From positions 1,980,501 through 2,044,500 of the forward strand of contig NZ_CP072309.1 of the NCBI RefSeq assembly GCF_017726655.1: a stretch of 64,000 nucleotides of DNA. Reading direction: 5' to 3'. Under the pieces are notes generated by a model. It made no database searches and was not told where the DNA came from. It saw nothing but the letters and a program-made list of their open reading frames with translations. Within the stretch, counting starts at the first letter, position 1. Each line of letters opens with the position of its first letter. Source of the DNA: Agrobacterium tumefaciens (GTDB lineage: Bacteria; Pseudomonadota; Alphaproteobacteria; Rhizobiales; Rhizobiaceae). The position numbers and the translations under genes were made by a program. Shown here in pieces: positions 42,668 through 50,255 of this stretch.

Positions 42668-42717
42668 GAGAAATCCTGCCTGATCCGAAAATGATCAGGC
42701 ATTGATCTGCGCCGCAG

Positions 42718-42765
42718 GTATCCGGCATGTGTCGTGAAACCCGCATTTATGTATCAGATCGTAGC
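42718..42765 (-). promoter_or_regulatory. Shared regulatory motif, cytochrome P460 promoter
   Basis: Minus strand: GCTAC-GATCT-GATAC (42765-42751), then CGACACATGCC immediately before GGATAC at 42723-42718, 51 bases before the start codon. This copy agrees with the ohr copy at GCTAC, GATAC and ACATGCCGGATAC. Confidence 0.72.
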
Positions 42766-42806
42766 ACGGCGCGTTGCCGCTCCGCTTCGGGCGGGCCACA
42801 TCGTCT

Positions 42807-43247
42807 TCAGATGCCGGCGAGCCCGCTCACGTCATCGTCCTTTGGGGCTTCCATCGCGGTCCTGATAGCCTTCTGGATATCGTCCTCGATGGCCTTCCTT
42901 TCGTCGGGTGGCATGGCGGCGAGATCGCCTTCCGACAATCCCCGCGCTTCCAAATATTGCGCCCGGATTTTCTCACCAAGGCTCATATGAGCCCACTTGC
43001 TCAATTCTTTCTCCTCCGCGCTCGGGCCGCCGCCCTGCAAGGTAGCTTCCTCGATGGATCCGCCCTGCTGCCTCTGGAGCAACCAGAGCGCATTGGCCAA
43101 GTTGGAGGGAATGGAAGGTGCAGACCCCGCTGAGTTCAGCGAAACAGACCGTTCGGGTGTCTGGCCCACCGCCGGTTGAGAAACGTCCTGAGGCCGTCCG
43201 CGGGTATAGAGCATGGCGGCGGAGCCAATGCGATCGATGCTAGACAT
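42807..43247 (-). CDS. Conserved protein of unknown function
   Basis: A 146-residue cytoplasmic-looking protein I cannot name. The N-terminus is polar and low in structure; the C-terminal 70 residues are charged helix with MSLGEKIRAQYLEARGLSEGDLAAMPPDERKAIEDDIQKAI. This resembles short helical tails seen in many rhizobial hypotheticals. There is no signal peptide. It stands alone, and the 440-base region on its 5' side (43248-43687) contains no gene; a perfect GCCGCCGCG/CGCGGCGGC hairpin at 43490-43509 is all I see there. Confidence 0.65.
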   Translation of the reverse strand: MSSIDRIGSAAMLYTRGRPQDVSQPAVGQTPERSVSLNSAGSAPSIPSNLANALWLLQRQQGGSIEEATLQGGGPSAEEKELSKWAHMSLGEKIRAQYLEARGLSEGDLAAMPPDERKAIEDDIQKAIRTAMEAPKDDDVSGLAGI

Positions 43248-43687
43248 GGTGTATCTCCTTCGCCCGCAATCTGGCGTAGGTCGCTTGCGTCTGGCTTGCG
43301 GCCATGATTACCCGCGTTCACGGAGCTGCGTCCGGACATTCCAGAACCAGCCTCTGGGGAGACCTCATTCAATCCGTCGATATCGACTGGCGCCATTTTC
43401 GCAATCAAGTGATGACAAACAAATAAATGGGCCCGGACCGTGCCGGAAACACCCGCTGATGCGAACTACAGTCTTCGTGCACTGACACGGCCGCCGCGCA
43501 CGCGGCGGCATTCCCCATAGCTGTCGCGTAATCAGAGATTATCGCAGTATCTTTCTTCTGTATCGAGCAGACGTGAAACTTTTTCGCCTGAGACGAGTTT
43601 GGTGAGGGAGCAACGAGCTCGCATTTCTCACTGCATGCAATCAGCCGCTACGCGGAGGATTTGTCGTCCTTTCGGAGGAGATTCCGT

Positions 43688-43762
43688 ATGAATTCCATTA
43701 TCTATCTTGTCGGGCTTGTCGTCGTCGTCCTGTTCATTCTCTCATTGCTGGGGCTACGCTGA
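43688..43762 (+). CDS. 24-residue single-helix membrane peptide
   Basis: A very short frame from ATG 43688 to TGA 43760-43762 encodes 24 residues, nearly all hydrophobic (IIYLVGLVVVVLFILSLLGLR). It follows a strong ribosome site (GGAGGAG, 43675-43681). The stop overlaps the start of the next gene by one base (TGATG), so translation is coupled. Such peptides occur upstream of membrane proteins in rhizobia and are usually missed by gene callers. Function unknown; a partner or regulator of the downstream membrane protein is a reasonable guess. Confidence 0.75.
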   Translation: MNSIIYLVGLVVVVLFILSLLGLR

Positions 43763-44850
43763 TGGTTGATCCGACAGGTATTGAAACAAATCCTAACCGC
43801 AGCTACGTGGACTGGCCGGCAATCTTCGCGGGCGCGGTGATCGCATCTGGCGCAATGGCCGTCCTTACCGCCTTCGCCGGCGGACTTGGTCTCAGCTCGA
43901 TTTCCGTGGATGATGGAGGCGAGATCAGCACGGTCTGGCTTATCCTCACCGGTCTGTTCGTCATCCTGTCGATGGTGGGCTCCTACATGCTAGGTGGCTA
44001 TATTGCCGGCCGCATGCGTCGCCCGGCTGGTGCTTCCGATCGTAACGAGCTGACAGTTCGCGATGGCGTTAACGGCCTCGTCGTCTGGGGCCTCGGCACC
44101 GTCGTTTCGGCATTTCTCGCACTTGGTGTCCTCTCGGGTGGCGCAAGAGCTGTCGGTAGCGTCGCCCAGACGGCTGTCGAAGCAACGGGTTCTGCTGTCG
44201 GAGGCGCGGTGCAGGGTGCTGGCCAGTTGGCCGGCGGGATCATTTCCGGCGCTGGCAGTGCTGCAGGCGGCCTCGCCCAGGGTGCAGGTCAGGCGGCGGC
44301 TCCCAGCATCGAGCAGATGCTTCCGCAGGGCATGAAGTCCAATCCGATCGACTACTTCACCGATACGCTTCTGCGGACCGATACGCTTTCAACCCCGGTT
44401 CCGGGTGACCAGACTGCCGGCGACTATCAGCGGCAGATCAGTGGCATCCTCGGTAACCTGCTTGCGACTGGGGAAATCTCGGACGCAGACAAGACATGGC
44501 TCACCAACCAGATTGCTGCCCGCACGAACATCAGCCAGACTGATGCTCAAAACCGGGTAAACGAGACGGTGGAACGCGTGCAGGCTGTCCGGGCAGAAGC
44601 TCAGAAGAAGGTCGACGAGGCTCAGAAACAGGTCGAGACCATGAAGGCTGAAGCCCAGAAGGCAGTCGAAGACGCCAAGAACAAAGCCGCCGATGCTGCT
44701 GAAAAGGCTCGTATCGCAGGCATTCTCAGCGCATTCCTGCTCGCTGCTTCCGCACTTGTCTCTGCTGCCGCTGCTTACATCGGGGCCGTGCATGGCGGTC
44801 GCCACAGAGATGAAGGCCGCATCTGGGGTGGACTTGCCTACCGCAAGTGA
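43762..44850 (+). CDS. Membrane and coiled-coil protein of unknown function
   Basis: A 362-residue protein with three membrane helices in the first 130 residues, a Gly/Ala-rich linker (residues about 135-180, with repeated AGGxxxGAG-like turns), a mixed region, a long Lys/Glu/Gln coiled coil (about 255-315: EAQKKVDEAQKQVETMKAEAQ and so on) and a last membrane helix. It resembles PhnA-like or general-stress membrane proteins of rhizobia, without an assigned role. A clear terminator follows, so the 24-residue peptide and this gene form a two-gene unit. Confidence 0.8.
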   Translation: MVDPTGIETNPNRSYVDWPAIFAGAVIASGAMAVLTAFAGGLGLSSISVDDGGEISTVWLILTGLFVILSMVGSYMLGGYIAGRMRRPAGASDRNELTVRDGVNGLVVWGLGTVVSAFLALGVLSGGARAVGSVAQTAVEATGSAVGGAVQGAGQLAGGIISGAGSAAGGLAQGAGQAAAPSIEQMLPQGMKSNPIDYFTDTLLRTDTLSTPVPGDQTAGDYQRQISGILGNLLATGEISDADKTWLTNQIAARTNISQTDAQNRVNETVERVQAVRAEAQKKVDEAQKQVETMKAEAQKAVEDAKNKAADAAEKARIAGILSAFLLAASALVSAAAAYIGAVHGGRHRDEGRIWGGLAYRK

Positions 44851-44878
44851 TCGACCGGATCGCTTCACACGAATTCGG

Positions 44879-44910
44879 AACCGCCATCCCTCCGGTGGCG
44901 GTTTCTTTTT
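44879..44910 (+). terminator. Rho-independent terminator
   Basis: AACCGCCA (44879-44886) and TGGCGGTT (44896-44903) form an 8-bp stem with a 9-base loop, followed by TCTTTTT. It ends the 43688-44850 transcript. Confidence 0.88.
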
Positions 44911-44969
44911 ACATCATTTGGGTCGGAAAGTTTCTAGTTCCGCGTCTCCACACATCTTACGGTCCTGAT

Positions 44970-47066
44970 TCAGGTGCGGAACATCAGGGAAACACGGGTT
45001 CCGCGCCCTGGCTGAGAGGTGATCTTGGCGTCGCCGCCGCTCTGGCGCATGAAACCGTAGACAATGGCAAGGCCAAGGCCGGTGCCGCCCTGCTGGCTGC
45101 GGGTGGTAAAGTAAGGCTCGAATGCCCTGTCGACCGCATCCTGATCCATCCCGCACCCCGTGTCTTCGACCGAGATTTCGACGCTGCCCTCCGAGTGCGT
45201 GGCTTCGATGATAATTGTGCCGCCCACGGGCATGGCAGCAGCGGCGTTGAGGCACAGGTTTAGGATCGATTGCTCGAAAAGGGCAGCATCCAAAGCGAGC
45301 CGGGGCAAATCGCTGCCGACGCGCAATGTGATCTGGTTGCGCGCACCAACGGCAATTTCGAGGACGTCCACCATGCCCTTCAGCACAGAACCAACATCCA
45401 CGGACGCTGGATGTATCGGCTGCTGGCTGCCGATGGACAGCATGCTGCTGGCAAGCTGGCGGCCGCGATCGGCTGCCTTGCGGATGCGCTTGATATTGCG
45501 TTGCTGGCGGTCGCTGAAGCCTGTCTCTCGCTCCAGAAGGCCAAGGCTTCCGGTGATGATGCCGATCATGTTGCCGACTTCGTGGCTGAGCTGATGCGTC
45601 ATGCGCATGATACCGTCAAGCCGCTGCGCCTTCGCTGACTCTGCCTCCTGCCGGTCGAGAGCTGTTACGTCCCGGGCCAGAAGGACAATCCCGCCGTCGG
45701 GCTGACGGGAAACCGCGATTTCCGTCACCCGCTGATCCGCTGTGCGGTGGCGCACCGTGAGCCGGTTGGCAAGCGTCCCGGTTTCGTCGTTCGCAGGCAC
45801 AAGGATGGGGTCGATTTCCGGTATGGTTTCAATGAAGGATCGTAACGGCAATTTCCGCGAAGACCCGCCGCGACGGCCAACAAGCTCAATGATGCGCCTG
45901 TTCATGGTAATGGGCTGTCCCCGGGTGTCGAATAGCGCAATTCCCTCGTTCATCGTTCGGAATGTCGAGCGGATCGTTCGAGCCGCGGCTTCGGCCGTGC
46001 GACGAAGACGTGAAACGCGGTCGACGCTTTCCTTGAAAGCGTGGAATGCATCGGAAAGACGGATGAGTTCGGTTTCGGAACCGCGATACGTGGGGAGGCT
46101 GACATTCTGCTCCCCGTTCGCGAGGGCATTCATGCCGCGTGACAGGGCGGTCACGCCTTTCGAAACACGCATGACCGAGCGGATCGACAGCGTCGAGAGA
46201 ATGACAACGACGACAAAAGCGATCGCGACCATCACGATCAGCCGCGTCAATGCAGCCGAGGCGGAGGCAAGGCCCTGCGTCAATCGATGGGCGACCGCCT
46301 CGCTCTGGGTTTCTGTTGCATGGGAAAGGTTGCGGGAGACAGTGTGAAGTTTGGATACGGAAGATTGGATGGCGAACATTTCCAGAAGATATTGCGTCTG
46401 GGCGTCGAATACGCGTTTGTAGGGTGCCAGACCGACCGCCTTCTTGTCATCAGGCGCCACCTCCTCGTTCATGAAATAACCGGTTTCCGAAGTGAAGCGG
46501 CGTTGCAATTCTCCAAGCTGAAAAAGACTGGCGGAATTGGCAGCGGCCTGAACAATAGCATTCAGGCGCTGGCGAAGCGCGTCTTCCGTAACGGACTGGC
46601 TTGTCGCAATTTCCCCCAATGCCGCTGCGGCCTCTGCCTTGTGTTGCTGGGCCGCATCCGCGTCCGCCGCCAGGGACAGGGTCTGCTGGCGAATGGCCTG
46701 GAGCAACTGCACGATATCGTCGCTCGGCACATTATTCGGCGTTTCCGCGTTCTTGTCTTGGCCGATCGTATCGAGAAGGCTGTCCACCTGCGCAACGACG
46801 GCGCGACTTTCGCTCGACACTCTATAGGGCGATGTCGCGTTCATCAGCAGCGGCGCACTCGAAACCAGATCGGCGACCTGCCGCGATACCAGTGAGGCGC
46901 GGGCAAGGCTCGAAAAGGCCTGCAGGCTGTAGGTCGCCATCTCCGTTCTGGCCTTCTGCAGGCCATAGATTGCGACCGCCGAGAGAATAAAGACCGACGA
47001 GCAGATAAAGACGATGGCAAATGGCAGCCTGAACGCAATAGACTGGAGAAAGAGCCTGTTGATCAC
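44970..47066 (-). CDS. Hybrid-length sensor histidine kinase (TorS-like periplasmic sensor)
   Basis: A 698-residue kinase. A membrane helix at the N-terminus is followed by a large, mostly helical periplasmic domain (residues about 40-275), a second helix (LIVMVAIAFVVVVILS), HAMP, a PAS-like region, then phospho-His in HQLSHEVGNMIGII and ATPase motifs NLCLNAAAAM, DTGCGMD and GGTGLGLAIVYG. There is no receiver domain. It overlaps its partner regulator by 4 bases. The big helical sensor domain is TorS/NIT-like, the type that reads out a periplasmic binding protein; the AfuA-like gene at 48026 fits that part. Confidence 0.9.
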   Translation of the reverse strand: MINRLFLQSIAFRLPFAIVFICSSVFILSAVAIYGLQKARTEMATYSLQAFSSLARASLVSRQVADLVSSAPLLMNATSPYRVSSESRAVVAQVDSLLDTIGQDKNAETPNNVPSDDIVQLLQAIRQQTLSLAADADAAQQHKAEAAAALGEIATSQSVTEDALRQRLNAIVQAAANSASLFQLGELQRRFTSETGYFMNEEVAPDDKKAVGLAPYKRVFDAQTQYLLEMFAIQSSVSKLHTVSRNLSHATETQSEAVAHRLTQGLASASAALTRLIVMVAIAFVVVVILSTLSIRSVMRVSKGVTALSRGMNALANGEQNVSLPTYRGSETELIRLSDAFHAFKESVDRVSRLRRTAEAAARTIRSTFRTMNEGIALFDTRGQPITMNRRIIELVGRRGGSSRKLPLRSFIETIPEIDPILVPANDETGTLANRLTVRHRTADQRVTEIAVSRQPDGGIVLLARDVTALDRQEAESAKAQRLDGIMRMTHQLSHEVGNMIGIITGSLGLLERETGFSDRQQRNIKRIRKAADRGRQLASSMLSIGSQQPIHPASVDVGSVLKGMVDVLEIAVGARNQITLRVGSDLPRLALDAALFEQSILNLCLNAAAAMPVGGTIIIEATHSEGSVEISVEDTGCGMDQDAVDRAFEPYFTTRSQQGGTGLGLAIVYGFMRQSGGDAKITSQPGRGTRVSLMFRT

Positions 47067-47812
47067 AGGTGCGGCTCTGCATTGTCAGTATGAAGGACGT
47101 AGCCTTTGCCCCTGCGCGTCTGGATGTGCTGCGGCAGGTCAGGGTTGCGTTCTATCTTGCGGCGCAGGCGAAGCACAAGCACATCGACGTTGCGGTCAAT
47201 GAAGCGGTCGCTTTCCGCGCCGAGGCGATCAAGGATATGGGATCGGCTGACCGGTTTATTCGGCGTTTCTGCAAGCACCTCAAGAAGCGCAAATTCCGCG
47301 GTTGTCAGCGTTTTGCTCCGGTCGGCAAGGCAGATCGCCCGCCGCGCGGACAGATCAACAGCCCAGTCTCCAAGCCTCAGTGCATTCGTTTCGTGTTCCC
47401 GTTCCGGCTCTTTCTCGACCCGAAGCGACGGTGCAATGCGCCGCAGAACCGCCTTTATACGGGCCGTCAGCTCAATGGGTTCAAAGGGTTTGACGACATA
47501 GTCGTCGGCTGCTGTTTCAAGGCCCAGCACCCGCTCGGTCGCGCTGCCGGCCGCCGTTACCATGACGATGCCGACATTCAGCCCCAGTTCCGTGCGGATG
47601 CGCTGGGCAAAGGTTCTGCCGGAGATGCCGGGAAGATTGTGGTCCAGGAGCACAAGGTGGATGTCTTCCTGCGCCAGTGTCGTGGCGGCTTCTTCGGCTG
47701 AGTGCACGACGACGGGTGCCCAGCCCTCCGCCTCCACCAGATCCGCTACCAACTCAGCCATATCCGGATCGTCTTCGACGATCAGTATTCCGATCCTCTG
47801 TTTTTGCACCAT
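47063..47812 (-). CDS. OmpR-family response regulator
   Basis: A 249-residue winged-helix regulator. The phospho-Asp is in LVLLDHNLPGISG, conserved Thr in VMVTAAGSATE, Lys in VVKPFEPIELTARI. The C-terminal domain has LTTAEFALLEVLAETPNKPVSRSHIL. The start at 47812 has GGGAGG upstream. It is divergent from an AfuA-like binding protein gene, and repeated GTAAC boxes lie in the shared 213-base region. Confidence 0.92.
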   Translation of the reverse strand: MVQKQRIGILIVEDDPDMAELVADLVEAEGWAPVVVHSAEEAATTLAQEDIHLVLLDHNLPGISGRTFAQRIRTELGLNVGIVMVTAAGSATERVLGLETAADDYVVKPFEPIELTARIKAVLRRIAPSLRVEKEPEREHETNALRLGDWAVDLSARRAICLADRSKTLTTAEFALLEVLAETPNKPVSRSHILDRLGAESDRFIDRNVDVLVLRLRRKIERNPDLPQHIQTRRGKGYVLHTDNAEPHL

Positions 47813-47881
47813 GAAGTCCTCCCGTCGACAATCATATGCAAGAGTATCGGAATATTCAAAAGGTCGATGATGACCAAGTCC

Positions 47882-47950
47882 GTTACATTTGTAATATTCG
47901 TAACCGTTCTTGCCCGCAGGCATCTGCCGTTGAAAAATCGGTAACCATTC
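47882..47950. promoter_or_regulatory. Repeated GTAAC boxes in the divergent promoter region
   Basis: GTTAC (47882-47886) and GTAAC (47900-47904) form an inverted repeat. CGTAACCGTTC and CGGTAACCATTC lie about 40 bases apart (47899-47909 and 47939-47950), near four helical turns. They lie in the 213-base divergent region between the response regulator and the AfuA-like gene and are good candidates for the regulator's sites. Confidence 0.45.
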
Positions 47951-48025
47951 ATAGGATTGCTCTAATCAAGAGTTCTGTCATGCTTGACCTCAAGAATGGA
48001 ACGGGGAGGTTCCAGGGAGGAAGCG

Positions 48026-49054
48026 GTGAAAGTATGGCTTGCGGCGTTCAGCGCCGGTTTGGCGCTTGCGCCCTGTGCCGTTGCCACGGCGCAGGAGAAT
48101 GGAAAGCTGAACATTCTTTGCGCGGCGGATGACGCCTGGTGCGCTGCGATGCAGCTGGCATACGAGAGCAGATCCGGTGTGCAGACCACCATGGTGCGCA
48201 AGAGCACTGGCGAAATTCTCGAGCAGGTCAGAAGAGAGAAGGACGCGCCGACGGTTGATGTCTGGTGGGGCGGCACGGGGGACACGCATCTGCAAGCCGC
48301 CTCCGAGGGGCTGCTGGAGGCCTATGCCTCAAAAAACGAGGCCGAGCTGCTTCCCTGGGCGCAGAATTTCTTCACCATGTCGGGCGGCCAATCGGCTGGC
48401 ATTTATGCGGGGGCCCTGGGCTTCGCCTATAACAGCGACCTTTTGCAGCGGCAGGGTCTTGCTGTCCCCAGTTGCTGGAAAGACCTTATCGGTCACGCTT
48501 ACCGCGGAAAGATCCTGGCCGGGAATCCAAATTCGTCCGGGACTGCCTTCACCATGCTCGCGACCCTCGTACAGCTTTTTGGCGAGGAAGAGGCGTTCAG
48601 CTACATGAAGGCGCTGGATCAGAACGTTGCGCAGTATACGAAGGCTGGCTCAGCCCCGGTCAAGGCAGCTGCACGAGGTGAGGCTGTGATCGGCATTTCT
48701 TTCATGCATGATGCGGTCACGCAAAAGGAGGCGGGTGCTCCCCTCGTCATCGTCGCACCTTGCGAAGGGACGGGATACGAGATCGGCGCGGTCAGCATCA
48801 TCAGGGGTATGAAAAATCGGGAGGAGGCCCGCAAGTTTGTGGATTTTGCGCTAAGCCCAGAAGGTCAGGCCACCGGCGCTGCTGCGGGACAGAACCAGGT
48901 GCCGTCAAATGCGAAGGCAGCCTTGCCTTCGGGCGCGCCGGACCTCTCGCTGATAAAGATGGTCGATTACGACTTTGCGACCTTTGGCAGACCGGAAGAA
49001 CGGGGACGGCTCTTGAGCCGTTTTGACACGGACATCCATCCGCCCAGCCAATGA
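48026..49054 (+). CDS. AfuA-like periplasmic binding protein, partner of a two-component system
   Basis: A 342-residue binding protein with a signal peptide ending in ATAQ near residue 23. It is homologous to AfuA along its whole length: the DVWWGGTGDTHLQAASEG loop, NPNSSGTAFTMLATLVQLFG, PCEGTGYEIGAVSIIRG and MVDYDFATFGRPEERGRLL. AfuA binds hexose and heptose phosphates. The second copy at 49153 is the likely transport protein; this one is divergent from the response regulator and kinase and may be the sensing subunit. GTG 48026 with GGGAGG is the chosen start. Confidence 0.85.
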   Translation: MKVWLAAFSAGLALAPCAVATAQENGKLNILCAADDAWCAAMQLAYESRSGVQTTMVRKSTGEILEQVRREKDAPTVDVWWGGTGDTHLQAASEGLLEAYASKNEAELLPWAQNFFTMSGGQSAGIYAGALGFAYNSDLLQRQGLAVPSCWKDLIGHAYRGKILAGNPNSSGTAFTMLATLVQLFGEEEAFSYMKALDQNVAQYTKAGSAPVKAAARGEAVIGISFMHDAVTQKEAGAPLVIVAPCEGTGYEIGAVSIIRGMKNREEARKFVDFALSPEGQATGAAAGQNQVPSNAKAALPSGAPDLSLIKMVDYDFATFGRPEERGRLLSRFDTDIHPPSQ

Positions 49055-49152
49055 AAACACGACTCTAAGCGGATCACGACGGCGGCCACCGGCACGTCGA
49101 ATGGCGAAGCCATGTCCGCAAAACGCATTCAGACGCAACAATGGAGGAAATC

Positions 49153-50178
49153 ATGCGACTGACGATCATGTCCAGCCTGCTTCTGGCAGGCACCACTCTT
49201 CTTGGTGTTCCGGCCCACGCCGCAGGCGATCTCAACCTCATCTGCGCCGCCGATGTGGTCATCTGCGAACAGATGAAAGGCGATTTCGAAAAGAGCCACG
49301 ACATCAAGGTCAACATGGTTCGCATGTCCTCAGGCGAGGCCTACGCCAAGATCCGCGCAGAAGCCCGCAACCCGAAAACCGACGTATGGTGGGCTGGCAC
49401 CGGCGACCCGCATCTTCAGGCAGCTTCCGAGAACCTGACGCTGGAGTACAAGTCGAAGATGCTCGACCAGTTGCAGGACTGGGCAAAAAATCAGGCCGAA
49501 AGCGCCGGTTACAAAACTGTCGGCGTCTATGCCGGTGCGCTGGGCTGGGGGTACAATACCGATATTTTCAAGAAAAAGGGCTACAAGGAACCCAAGTGCT
49601 GGGCAGACTTGCTGGCGCCCGAGTTGAAGGGCGAAATCCAGATCGCCAACCCGAACTCGTCAGGCACCGCCTATACGGCGCTGGCCTCTCTGGTCCAGAT
49701 CATGGGCGAGGATCAGGCCTATGATTATCTGAAGAAGCTGAACGGCAACATCTCGCAATATACCAAGTCGGGTTCCGCCCCCGTCAAGGCGGCGGCTCGT
49801 GGCGAAACGGCCCTTGGAATCGTCTTCATGCATGACGCCGTTGCGCAGACGGCAGAAGGCTTTCCGGTGAAGTCGATCGCGCCTTGCGAAGGCACCGGCT
49901 ATGAAATCGGCTCCATGTCCATCGTCAAGGGCGCTCGCAATCTCGAGAACGCCAAGACCTGGTACGACTGGGCATTGCAGCCCGACGTTCAGTCGCGGAT
50001 GAAGGATGCCAAATCCTTCCAGCTACCCTCCAACAAGACGGCGGAAATTCCGAAGGAAGCACCACGCTTTGAGGATATCAAGCTGATCAACTACGACTTC
50101 AAAACCTATGGCGATCCAGCCAAGCGCAAAGCCCTGCTGGAGCGCTGGGACAAGGAGATTGGCGCCGTCGCCAACTAA
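49153..50178 (+). CDS. afuA: Sugar-phosphate ABC transporter binding protein AfuA
   Basis: A 341-residue periplasmic binding protein with signal peptide MRLTIMSSLLLAGTTLLGVPAHA. It strongly resembles AfuA of Actinobacillus (binder of glucose-6-phosphate, fructose-6-phosphate and sedoheptulose-7-phosphate) from memory, including DVWWAGTGDPHLQAA, ANPNSSGTAYTALASLVQI, PCEGTGYEIGSMSIVKGARN and LINYDFKTYGDPAKRKALLERW. The start at 49153 has GGAGG 5 bases upstream. Earlier databases call such proteins iron(III)-binding, but the operon phosphatase favours phosphorylated sugars. A strong hairpin separates it from the permease. Confidence 0.88.
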   Translation: MRLTIMSSLLLAGTTLLGVPAHAAGDLNLICAADVVICEQMKGDFEKSHDIKVNMVRMSSGEAYAKIRAEARNPKTDVWWAGTGDPHLQAASENLTLEYKSKMLDQLQDWAKNQAESAGYKTVGVYAGALGWGYNTDIFKKKGYKEPKCWADLLAPELKGEIQIANPNSSGTAYTALASLVQIMGEDQAYDYLKKLNGNISQYTKSGSAPVKAAARGETALGIVFMHDAVAQTAEGFPVKSIAPCEGTGYEIGSMSIVKGARNLENAKTWYDWALQPDVQSRMKDAKSFQLPSNKTAEIPKEAPRFEDIKLINYDFKTYGDPAKRKALLERWDKEIGAVAN

Positions 50179-50189
50179 CCTCCCGTGCC

Positions 50190-50221
50190 GGTTGCCTTCG
50201 TTCCTGATGACGAAGGCAACC
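50190..50221 (+). other. Intercistronic hairpin between afuA and afuB
   Basis: GGTTGCCTTCGT (50190-50201) and ACGAAGGCAACC (50210-50221) form a perfect 12-bp stem with an 8-base loop, 11 bases after the afuA stop. No U-tract. Such hairpins stabilise the upstream mRNA, giving more binding protein than permease; partial termination is an alternative. Confidence 0.7.
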
Positions 50222-50255
50222 TCTTTCGACACACCTAAATCTTGTGAGGTTGACC

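Noticed and set aside
43248-43687. Search for an EcfG/general-stress promoter before the 24-residue peptide
   Set aside because: No convincing GGAAC with CGTT at 16-17 bases could be found by eye here or upstream of dps.
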